This document shows, in pieces, positions 25,084 through 32,279 of a stretch of DNA of 64,000 bases (within the stretch, counting starts at the first letter, position 1; the number at the start of each line of letters is the position of its first letter). The position numbers were made by a program, and so were the translations under genes. The stretch is from CALNBC01 sp050945915 (GTDB taxonomy: Bacteria > Bacillota > Clostridia > Christensenellales > CALWSW01): assembly GCA_050945915.1 (NCBI GenBank), contig JBMNTV010000002.1, positions 1 to 64,000 of the forward strand, read 5' to 3'. The notes under the pieces are model-generated. The model was not told the origin of the DNA and did no database searches. It saw nothing but the letters and a program-made list of their open reading frames with translations.

Positions 25084-26624
25084 TCCGTTCCACCTCCTGT
25101 GTTGTCAAAAAGCGCGGCGCAGAAATTGTCGCGCTCGTGGGATTGTGCAAAAGGGTCGGCCAGAAAGGGCAGAGCGACTACCGTCTGGCCTTTTGCAATG
25201 CGCCGCAGGGCCTGCTGGCTTTCCGGGGACAACCGGGCCAGCGCGATGGACATGCGCAGGCCATTTCCCTGGAACATCCGCAAAACGCTCTCGCAAGCGA
25301 TCCAGCGCGTGCGTCCAGCGTCCGCGACAAATACCCGCACCGCCGCCCTGGTCAACTCGTCCAGCTTGGCCTGCTGCTGGGTGGGTAGCACTGCGCCATC
25401 GTTCTGGCGCACGATTGCGCCTATGTCGGCGATGACGTAATCATAGCCGCCGCGCATGACTTCCGCGATGGTTTCGCCGCCGTAAAAAACATCCACCCCG
25501 GCGTAGCTGTACGGCGTGTCCAGCGCGGGGCGGGGTGGAAGATAGCGGAGATCCGCTTCCCCCAGCAGTGCCGTGCGCAGGCCGTTATCCGCCAGCCATG
25601 CGGCGATTGCCGCCGCTGTCCAGGTACATCCGCCCCCAGACATCGTCTGGAATACGGCCACCGTCTGGCAGCTGCTTGGCTTTGGCGGTTTGTATTTCTG
25701 AGGGGCAGGTTCGGCCTTGCCGCGCCCGTTCGACCGCCCGAATCCCTTCCGGGGTAAGCCCGATTCTTCCGGCTGGGGCTTGTCCGCAACGGATGCCTTC
25801 GGCGGCGCTTCGGGCGGCACCTCCGGGACGACTTTCAGCGGCATTCCCACAGGCGGCTCCGGTTCCGCAGCGGGTGCAGGGGCCTTTTTCGGCTTCCGGG
25901 GCGCGCTGGATTTTTTCGCGGGCTTTTTGCCCTGGGTCGGCGGTTCTTCCGGGGCTTCCGGTTCGGGCTGGTTTCCCAACTCAGGCAGGGCTTCCGGCCC
26001 GGGCGACGCTGGTTCGTTCGGGGTTGACGGAAGCACCAGATTTTCTGGTTCCGGTTGTGGTTCCGGCTCCTGCGCCGCCGCCGATTCCATCGGGCTTTCC
26101 GGCTCTGGCAAGGGGGATGGTTCTTCGGCTACAAAGGCAGAGGGCTGCACATCTTCCGGCGCTTCGGTTGACGGCTCGGCAGGGCCGATGCCCGGCGAGT
26201 CGATCACAGATACTTCGACACCACTGGTGTCGAAGTCGCAAGCCGGTTGTTCGGACGGCTCCACCGCCGCAAGCGCATCCAGCAATTCGTCCACCAAAGC
26301 GCGACTGTCGGTGACCAGCGCGGCCACCAGGGAATCCCGGATCAGCTTTTTCACACCGTCATCGGCTGCATCTGATTTCGAGCCGATCACGATCACCGGC
26401 ATGGGTTTACGTTTTTGCACTTCGCGGAAAAATCTGCGCCGCCCGAAGTTGTCGGCCACGCTCATGTGCAGGATCAGGCAATCGGCGGCGCTTGCCGCCA
26501 GCATGTCCAACAGCGCGCCGGGGTCGGGAACATCCTCCCCGCAAAGGCGCACGCCGTGCCCAGTGAGCGCCGTCCGGATCGCAGCCGGAACCAGCGCCGT
26601 GAGGACGGCGGGATACTCGGTCAT
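25080..26624 (-). CDS. CpaE/TadZ-like protein with Pro-Glu-rich linker
   Basis: 514 residues in three parts. About 1-125 resembles an atypical receiver domain (VADNFGRRRFFREVQKRKPM, VIVIGSKSDAADDG). About 140-320 is a low-complexity linker rich in proline, glutamate, lysine and alanine. The C-terminal part resembles a ParA/MinD ATPase fold with a broken P-loop (QTMSGGGCTWTAAAIAAWLA), so ATP hydrolysis is doubtful. This layout resembles TadZ/CpaE, which places Tad machinery at a cell pole. GGAGG stands before the ATG. It leads the operon with the CpaB-like gene. Confidence 0.65.
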   Translation of the reverse strand: MTEYPAVLTALVPAAIRTALTGHGVRLCGEDVPDPGALLDMLAASAADCLILHMSVADNFGRRRFFREVQKRKPMPVIVIGSKSDAADDGVKKLIRDSLVAALVTDSRALVDELLDALAAVEPSEQPACDFDTSGVEVSVIDSPGIGPAEPSTEAPEDVQPSAFVAEEPSPLPEPESPMESAAAQEPEPQPEPENLVLPSTPNEPASPGPEALPELGNQPEPEAPEEPPTQGKKPAKKSSAPRKPKKAPAPAAEPEPPVGMPLKVVPEVPPEAPPKASVADKPQPEESGLPRKGFGRSNGRGKAEPAPQKYKPPKPSSCQTVAVFQTMSGGGCTWTAAAIAAWLADNGLRTALLGEADLRYLPPRPALDTPYSYAGVDVFYGGETIAEVMRGGYDYVIADIGAIVRQNDGAVLPTQQQAKLDELTRAAVRVFVADAGRTRWIACESVLRMFQGNGLRMSIALARLSPESQQALRRIAKGQTVVALPFLADPFAQSHERDNFCAALFDNTGGGTD

Positions 26625-26812
26625 TTTATTCCTCCTCTCGCAAACGGCTTTTTGCCGCAGTTTGGAAATTTACCGGCTGAAAAAAAGACTGGCCGCAGAA
26701 GGAGCGTTGTGCTTCTTTCCGGGCCAGGGTATTACGTACTAAGCTTAGCTTATATTTCTTTCAGCTGGTTATCTTTTAAGAGAAACGATAGGGTAGCAGA
26801 GAGATGTATACT

Positions 26813-26853
26813 TGTCAAATTACTTGCCAAAACCGCGTTTTGCATGATTTTTG
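26813..26853. repeat. Dyad element, copy B
   Basis: Matches 14057-14099. It has CAAAAC, CGC, GTTTTG at its centre, then ATGATTTT. It lies just after the stop of the small gene at 26870 (minus strand) and upstream of the Tad-like operon, so it may be a regulatory site of that operon. The rest of 26625-26869 shows no gene. Confidence 0.45.
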
Positions 26854-26869
26854 GGCTTTTTGCTAATTT

Positions 26870-27181
26870 TCACTCGTCCTCATCTTCGATCATTTCGTTC
26901 ATTTCATAGCCTGTTTCTTGCAGCCTTTGCGGTACAGGCCAGACAATGCGGCTCAAGTCGCGTCCAACTTCAAGCAAAAAGGACGGCTCTTTGCCTTCGG
27001 ATACGTCCTTTCGAACAGCTTCGAACGAAATCGCGCCTTCGCGCAGGGTGTACAGGAGGATGCTTTTGAAAATATCGGGCGGCATTTCGCTCCAGTTGTC
27101 CGGCATATACTTGGCGATCGGACTCAATTCGATGGTGAGTCGGTTGTTCGGGATGTCGATCACGGTTTTGATTTCGGCCAT
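26870..27181 (-). CDS. Small element protein of unknown function
   Basis: 103 residues, acidic, ending YEMNEMIEDEDE. AAAGGAG lies seven bases before the ATG, and the gene follows parB by 12 bases, so it is very likely part of the par operon. I do not recognise a domain. Its place suggests an accessory role in maintenance of the element or a link to the Tad-like operon. Confidence 0.7.
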   Translation of the reverse strand: MAEIKTVIDIPNNRLTIELSPIAKYMPDNWSEMPPDIFKSILLYTLREGAISFEAVRKDVSEGKEPSFLLEVGRDLSRIVWPVPQRLQETGYEMNEMIEDEDE

Positions 27182-27193
27182 AGTCGGCTCCTT

Positions 27194-28354
27194 TCATTCT
27201 CTTTCAAGGTCATTCTTCGAGTGGCGGCTATTTTGACGGGACTCTATCTGCTTGTTTTTGCCAAGCATTCGCTGGGCAAACGCGCACAAAAGTCCATCCA
27301 GTTCGAGTATGATTTGCTCATCTGAGTAATCCTTGCTGGCGGGCTTGATGATGGCGAGCCGTTCCCGCACGCGCTTGTTGTCTATCTCAAGCATCTTTTT
27401 TCGCTTCTTGGGTTCCTCAGATTTTTGGACAAAAAAGAAATCGTCCAGGTATGCTTCTGTTATTCCCCCTGCCACACTTTGTCTTTTCAACGCCTCCGCT
27501 TCTTTTAATTTAGGCTTTACGCCCTGTTCGCGCATGAAATCCAGCAGCATCGCCTGTTCATCTCTTTCGAGGTAGGACAAGGCCACAGCGGTGTTTGTTG
27601 GTATTTTATTGCCGTCAACCATTTCAAGGAATTCTGAGATCAGATAAGAAAGCCGGATGTACCTATGAATTTGAGTTTTACTTGTCCCGGTAGCTGCAGC
27701 CAATTCGTCATCTGATCGCCCAGTTTGGAAACTCGTCCCAAGTTGGGACGAGTTTTCTTGCAACAACCCCTCAGAATAATCCGTCCCAAGTTGGGACGAG
27801 TTATTTTTGGAGGGCCTACCACTTTTACGCTTCATTGCATCCAATCGCATTCTATATGCCACAGCTAATTCGCTCGGCATCATTTTTTGCCGATGCAGAA
27901 GATTCGCCTCTGTCATCATAATGTCTGCGGTGGCATCGTCTACATACCGGATGGATGCGGAGATCATGGCAGGTTCTGGACTGTCGCCTTGGATTAGCCG
28001 CATTGCCGCCGCGCGGTTGTGGCCGGATATGATCTCATACTTGCCTTCCTCTGTTGGATGCGGTCGCACAAGAATTGGTTCTAGTACGCCGCATTCGCGT
28101 ATACTGTCCGCAAGTTCAACCAGTTCTGCATTGGGACGCAGTTTAAAAGCATGTCGCGCATATGGTATCAGGTCTTTGATGTACAGGTCGGTGCGTTCTT
28201 CGAGTCCGCGCCCGTTGGTCGGGCGCGATATCTCTCTAATATAATTGCTCTCGGAACGCCGAGCAGAGGTATTTTTTGGATCAATAAGCGGACTTGTTTG
28301 GAGATCTCTTAACTCCTGCAGACGCTGATCAATTCTTTTGCTGTGTGCTGACAT
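27194..28354 (-). CDS. parB: ParB-family partition protein
   Basis: About 386 residues. The ParB/Srx nuclease-like domain shows LIPYARHAFKLRPNAELVEL, then EPILVRPH and the CTP-binding-region motif ISGHNRAAAMRL. A helix-turn-helix (DDELAAATGTSKTQIHRYIR) and a C-terminal dimer region follow. ATG 28354 is preferred to the upstream GTG because GAGGTGG is then correctly spaced. Between the two domains the peptide NSSQLGT occurs twice (about residues 183-207), each encoded by a parS-like palindrome. Its partner parA upstream is frameshifted. Confidence 0.9.
   Translation of the reverse strand: MSAHSKRIDQRLQELRDLQTSPLIDPKNTSARRSESNYIREISRPTNGRGLEERTDLYIKDLIPYARHAFKLRPNAELVELADSIRECGVLEPILVRPHPTEEGKYEIISGHNRAAAMRLIQGDSPEPAMISASIRYVDDATADIMMTEANLLHRQKMMPSELAVAYRMRLDAMKRKSGRPSKNNSSQLGTDYSEGLLQENSSQLGTSFQTGRSDDELAAATGTSKTQIHRYIRLSYLISEFLEMVDGNKIPTNTAVALSYLERDEQAMLLDFMREQGVKPKLKEAEALKRQSVAGGITEAYLDDFFFVQKSEEPKKRKKMLEIDNKRVRERLAIIKPASKDYSDEQIILELDGLLCAFAQRMLGKNKQIESRQNSRHSKNDLERE
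27729..27798. repeat. Two parS-like palindromes inside parB
   Basis: Palindromes at 27729-27755 (27 bp, perfect) and 27782-27798 (17-bp core) share the core CGTCCCAAGTTGGGACG with the array at 14216-14311. Their centres are 48 bases apart, and each encodes NSSQLGT in ParB. Perfect symmetry is more than the codons require, so a DNA-level role is likely. Confidence 0.7.
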
Positions 28355-28413
28355 ATTGGTTTCCACCTCTTACTTATATATTTGCCCACATTGACAATGC
28401 CAACAAAGATGCA

Positions 28414-29240
28414 TCATAAGGCGGTCATGCTTGCAATCTTCTCCTTAGGTGTATGGAACTTTTTGATCAGTTCTGCGGAAAAAGCGCGATAGGCATCCGA
28501 AACCGTCTTTGCCTTTTTTAATTCAAGAACGCTCTGTCCCCACAGGGCACTTTCTTCTGCTCGAACTGATCGTGGTATTTGCGTCTGAAACACGCCAATG
28601 CTGTCACCGTGTTCTTTACGAATCTCTTTGACAACATGTTTAGTATGATTGTTTCGCATGTCCGTCATATTCATTAGAACGCCAGAGATTTGCAAAGAAC
28701 TATTCACGGACTCCTGTATCTCGTTGATGTTACCAATGAGAGTGCGCATGCCCAGGATCGAATAATACTGCGCCTGGGTTGGAATGATGGCATGAGTCGC
28801 AGTTGTCAATGCGTTGGCGGTCAGCATGCCTAGGGTGGGCGGACAGTCAATTAAAATATAATCGTAACTACCATGCAAATGCTTGAGCACGCGATGCAGC
28901 ACATACTCCCGGGCGTATTTTGCGTTGATCTGGTTGTCACACGTGGATAAGTTGATGTTGGCTGGGATATAATTCAGGTTTTCGCTGTGGTTAACGATAC
29001 CCGCCTGAATGTCAAAAGCAGCGCCTGAGAGCGCTGCTTCCAAATAGTTGATATGGTTAATTTTAAGTCATCCGGCTTCGGGCAACCCAACCCGTGGGTC
29101 ATGCTTGCCTGGGGGTCCATGTCCACCAGCAGCACGGTGTTGCCTTGCTCCGCGAGCGCGGCCCCGAGGTTGATTGTGACAGTTGTCTTGCCTACGCCAC
29201 CTTTTTGATTGACAATAGCGATTGTTTTTGTATTTTTCAT
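28414..29240 (-). pseudogene. parA: ParA partition ATPase, frameshifted
   Basis: The ATG at 29240 (AAGGAG seven bases upstream) opens MKNTKTIAIVNQKGGVGKTT with the deviant Walker A, then LLVDMDPQAS. Near 29043 the frame breaks: the text runs LTISTI and then continues one frame over as MEAALSGAAFDIQAG, the normal continuation of ParA, to the stop at 28414 (with YDYILIDCPPTLG). One missing base in a T/G run explains it. The downstream part alone lacks Walker A. Either the gene is dead or there is a sequencing error or programmed slip. Confidence 0.85.
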
Positions 29241-29316
29241 TTGAAGATCTCCTTGTTTGTAAACGAGACACAACTTATGCCCAATGACTATGGCCCCTAA
29301 ACCGGGGATAAGAAAG

Positions 29317-29346
29317 GCCCTATCGTAACTGCAGTTACAATAGGGC
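29317..29346. terminator. 30-bp inverted repeat between parA and tRNA-Thr
   Basis: GCCCTAT (29317-29323) pairs with ATAGGGC (29340-29346), and GTAACT pairs with AGTTAC inside, with one mismatch. On the minus strand it is followed by CTTTCTTAT. It lies 40 bases beyond the tRNA 3' end, so it may be the element's replacement for the tRNA terminator that insertion displaced. Confidence 0.55.
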
Positions 29347-29387
29347 TGTATCCGTGTATGACGTGAAAATCGATCATACAACAACTG

Positions 29388-29433
29388 TGGAGCTGATGAG
29401 CAGATTCGAACTGCCTACCTCCTCATTACCAAT
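29388..29433. repeat. Attachment site copy within the intact tRNA-Thr
   Basis: This is the second copy of the 46-bp direct repeat (identical to 12720-12765). It covers the tRNA from the anticodon loop to the encoded CCA, so integration rebuilt a complete tRNA gene. Confidence 0.92.
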
Positions 29434-29463
29434 GAGGTGCTCTACCGACTGAGCTACATCAGC
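29388..29463 (-). tRNA. tRNA-Thr, anticodon GGT
   Basis: 76 bases including encoded CCA. The acceptor arm GCTGATG pairs with CATCAGC. The D arm is AGCTCAGTCGGTAGAGC. The anticodon stem CCTCA/TGAGG encloses loop TTGGTAA with GGT at 34-36. The T arm contains GTTCGAATC. It reads threonine codons ACC and ACT. It is the integration site of the element and stays intact. Confidence 0.95.
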
Positions 29464-29521
29464 GATTCGATGCGTGATTCCCACCCTTTGACGGGCGCGC
29501 GCCTGCCAAAGCGCAATTAGC

Positions 29522-29550
29522 ATTATACCCAATTTATCTTCATTGTGCAA
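29522..29550 (-). promoter_or_regulatory. Promoter of tRNA-Thr
   Basis: On the minus strand TTGCAC (29550-29545) and TATAAT (29527-29522) are separated by 17 bases, about 60 bases before the tRNA. Confidence 0.85.
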
Positions 29551-29585
29551 GCCCTATTTCACGTTTTTCACCAAAGGCATGCATG

Positions 29586-29621
29586 GAAAAACCTGCAGCC
29601 CGGGGAAAGTATCCCCCGGGC
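29586..29621 (-). terminator. Terminator of the ABC transporter operon
   Basis: GCCCGGGG (29598-29605) and CCCCGGGC (29614-29621) form the stem. On the minus strand a T-rich tail follows after TGCAGG. It lies just after the permease stop. Confidence 0.7.
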
Positions 29622-29640
29622 CGGCAGGCAAACGAAAACA

Positions 29641-31227
29641 TCAAAGGGCATAGAACTTTCTGGAACCGACGGTTTTAAGCCACTGCCAGATAAGGGCGCA
29701 GGCGATCAACACCGCCGCCAGCACGAGGGCGGCAAACAGGGTGAAGTCCACGCCGACGAGCAAGTAGATCGCGATGGGAATGGCCAAAGAAGCAAAACCG
29801 GTCACCATGCACACGATCACGCTCCCGCTCCGCTTGATGGGCACCATGGGGTTTTTCCAGTTCAGCATGGGCATCAACAGGTTGGTCACCAGCCCCACCA
29901 GACCGGAAAGCAGCGCGTAAGCCATGGGCACCAGGATGGTCAGCGCGGCGTTCAGCGCGTCCACCCCCAGGGCGATGGAGGCGGCGGCGCCCGCAATCAC
30001 GCACACCGGCCACATGATGAGCAGCTGGAGCTTTAGCTTGGCCTTGAAAATGTCCGTCGCCAGAACCGGCAGGCTGCGCAGTATCCAAAGCCTGTTTCCC
30101 TCGATGGAGATGCCCGAGGCCGTGGGGGGAGCCAGCACCCCGCAATAGCACAGCATGGCGACGAAAGTCGGCAGAATCACCGTCCTGTTCACGCTGGGGT
30201 CCACCGCAGCGGCAAACATGTCCTTGCCGCCAAAGATCAGCAGTCCGGTAAAAATCAGCGCCAGCAGCGCGCCTGCGGCGGTGTTCATCACATAGCCGTA
30301 AAAGGAGAAATAACCCCGAAGCTCTCTGGAAAACAGGGCGGCAGAAACGCTCTTTCCCCCGATTTTTCCCAGCCGCTCGGCCTTAAAATTGCTGTGGGTA
30401 CGGCGCTCGCCCATGGCGAGGTTCGCCCTTCGGAACACCCTTGCCGAAAGCGTGGCAAACAGCGCAAAGGGCACGCCGCAGATCAGCAGCAGCCAAATGA
30501 GGTCGCCATAGGCGCCCAGGGCGGCGCTGGTATACAGACCGGTGGGCAAAAAAGCGGAAAGGGCGGCGGAATAGCCCGTCAGCGCCTGGACCAGATCGCT
30601 GTCCGGCATGGAACTGAAGGTCATGGACCCGAGCATGATCAGCACGATCAGCGCCAGGGACAGCACCAGCATGATCAAGTTGCTGGCTCTGGAATAGGCG
30701 GCGATCCTGCTGATGAAAATCGAGAATACCCCCGCGACGGCGCAGACCAAAAGCGGCGCGATGAGCACTCCCGCCAGCACGGCGAGATAAAACCCGAAGG
30801 AAGCGCCGTATTTGATGCCGTACACGATTGCATAGGGCAGGGAAATCCCGCCGATGCCCGTCATGCTGAAAGTGTACGCCAGCACCAGCTTGGAAAGGAA
30901 GAGCTGGGTATTGGTCACCGGCAAGGAAGCGAGCATCCCAAAATCCTTGGCGGCAAACAGCACTCCGGGGATCTTCATCACCCCGGTGAAGAAGGACATT
31001 AGAAGCCCCAGCGCCAGGCCGCCGGAAAGCAGCAACTCCGGCGTGTTTGCAAAATCCAGCATCATGGAGATCATGTAGCCGTAGATCCCCATGAACGCCA
31101 TGAACAGCAATCCCCCAAACAGGGCAGTCACGCCCAGCAGGCCGGCTTTGAGCCTGCGCTTTTTCTTGGTGGCGCCGCCCAAAGCGGAAGACAACCCCAC
31201 CTTGACAAGAAGATAGACGTTTCTCAT
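29641..31227 (-). CDS. ABC transporter permease, multi-spanning
   Basis: A 528-residue integral membrane protein with about twelve hydrophobic segments (for example GLLFMAFMGIYGYMISMMLD and LIMLVLSLALIVLIMLG). It is read directly after the ATPase gene (10-base gap), so the pair forms an ABC-2-like exporter. The substrate is unknown; such pairs often export lipids, peptides or drugs. ATG 31227 was chosen for the GGGAGG just before it. Confidence 0.85.
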   Translation of the reverse strand: MRNVYLLVKVGLSSALGGATKKKRRLKAGLLGVTALFGGLLFMAFMGIYGYMISMMLDFANTPELLLSGGLALGLLMSFFTGVMKIPGVLFAAKDFGMLASLPVTNTQLFLSKLVLAYTFSMTGIGGISLPYAIVYGIKYGASFGFYLAVLAGVLIAPLLVCAVAGVFSIFISRIAAYSRASNLIMLVLSLALIVLIMLGSMTFSSMPDSDLVQALTGYSAALSAFLPTGLYTSAALGAYGDLIWLLLICGVPFALFATLSARVFRRANLAMGERRTHSNFKAERLGKIGGKSVSAALFSRELRGYFSFYGYVMNTAAGALLALIFTGLLIFGGKDMFAAAVDPSVNRTVILPTFVAMLCYCGVLAPPTASGISIEGNRLWILRSLPVLATDIFKAKLKLQLLIMWPVCVIAGAAASIALGVDALNAALTILVPMAYALLSGLVGLVTNLLMPMLNWKNPMVPIKRSGSVIVCMVTGFASLAIPIAIYLLVGVDFTLFAALVLAAVLIACALIWQWLKTVGSRKFYAL

Positions 31228-31237
31228 GGCTCCTCCC

Positions 31238-31960
31238 TCAGTTCTTGGCCGAATCATCGGTCAGTTCCAGGAAGGCGGATTCCAGGCTGGCGTTGCCCTT
31301 GACCTCGTCGATGCTGCCGGCGGTCAGGAGCTTTCCGTCCCGGATGATGGCGACCTTGTTGCACAGCTTTTCCGCCACCTCCAGCACGTGAGTGGAAAAG
31401 AAAATGGAGCTGCCTTGTTTGCACAGGTCCTTCATGATCTCCTTCAGGGTGAAGGAGGCCTTCGGGTCCAGCCCGACGAAGGGCTCATCCAGCACCAGGA
31501 GCTTGGGCGAATGCACCAGCGCGGCGATCAGGGCGAGCTTTTGCTTCATGCCGTGGGAATAGGCGGAAATCACATCCCCCAGATCCTTAGTCAGCTCAAA
31601 GGCCGCGGCGTATTGCTCGATCAGCCTGTCCCTTTCTGCCCGCTCCACCCGGTAAATGTCCGCGATGAAGGAAAGGTACTTCACGCCCGTCAGATTGTCG
31701 TAAAGATCCGGGTTGTCGGGGATGTAGGCGATCATCTTCTTGCAGGCGATGGGGTCCTCGCGGATGGACTTGCCGCCGATGAAGATATCCCCTTCGTCAA
31801 AATCCATGATGCCGGTGACGCATTTGATGGTCGTAGTCTTGCCCGCGCCGTTTCTGCCGATGAATCCGCAAATATCCCCTTGGGCAACAGAAAGGGACAA
31901 ATCGTCCACCGCCTTTTTGCCCCCTTTATAGATCTTCGTCAGATGGGAGATTTCAAGCAT
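31238..31960 (-). CDS. ABC transporter ATP-binding protein
   Basis: A 240-residue ATPase. Walker A is GRNGAGKTT, the signature is YSHGMKQK, Walker B is LLVLDEPFVGLDP, and the switch histidine lies in FFSTHVLEVAE. ATG 31960 has GGAGG nine bases upstream; a longer frame from 32020 lacks a ribosome site. It powers the permease encoded next. Similar ATPases (CcmA type) serve ABC-2 exporters. Confidence 0.9.
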   Translation of the reverse strand: MLEISHLTKIYKGGKKAVDDLSLSVAQGDICGFIGRNGAGKTTTIKCVTGIMDFDEGDIFIGGKSIREDPIACKKMIAYIPDNPDLYDNLTGVKYLSFIADIYRVERAERDRLIEQYAAAFELTKDLGDVISAYSHGMKQKLALIAALVHSPKLLVLDEPFVGLDPKASFTLKEIMKDLCKQGSSIFFSTHVLEVAEKLCNKVAIIRDGKLLTAGSIDEVKGNASLESAFLELTDDSAKN

Positions 31961-32226
31961 GGTAAAGAGCCTCCTGTCCTGGCGGCCGCATGTGCGCGTC
32001 GCCCGTCTTTTGGACTTCATGATACACGAAGGATTATTGGGTGTAAATATGACAGGTTAGAAATATGCGCTCTGGACGCTCAAAACCTCATTTTCCCAGG
32101 TCTTTGCTGCGAAAGGGTATCCTAAAGCGGGGGATGCATCTTCGCGCATAAAAGCCTTGTCGCCGTCTTGAAAGATCGGGGCGGCGCCCGCCCCGAGCAC
32201 ATCCTCCCCCAACCCAAAACGGAAGA

Positions 32227-32251
32227 CCCCGCCCCGAAAATCGGGGCGGGG
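32227..32251. terminator. Two-way terminator after the surface protein gene
   Basis: CCCCGCCCCGA (32227-32237) pairs with TCGGGGCGGGG (32241-32251) around a 3-base loop. T-rich tails follow on both strands. A similar hairpin without a T run lies near 32178-32200. The stretch 31961-32226 shows no gene. Confidence 0.7.
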
Positions 32252-32279
32252 TTCCGTCTTTTAACCGGCGTTCAAACCT

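Larger units (their letters stand above)
12720..29433. mobile_element. Integrated element in tRNA-Thr, about 16.7 kb
   Basis: Bounded by 46-bp direct repeats that are the 3' part of tRNA-Thr(GGT). A tyrosine integrase lies at one end and parAB at the other. Between them are parS-like palindromes, a metabolic cargo (aldolase, GntR regulator, flavin oxidoreductase, FGGY kinase, SDR), Tad-like remnants and two degenerate IS pieces. No relaxase, VirB4 or VirD4 is seen, so self-transfer is unlikely now. Several broken genes show decay. The boundaries are seen directly; mobility is inferred. Confidence 0.9.
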
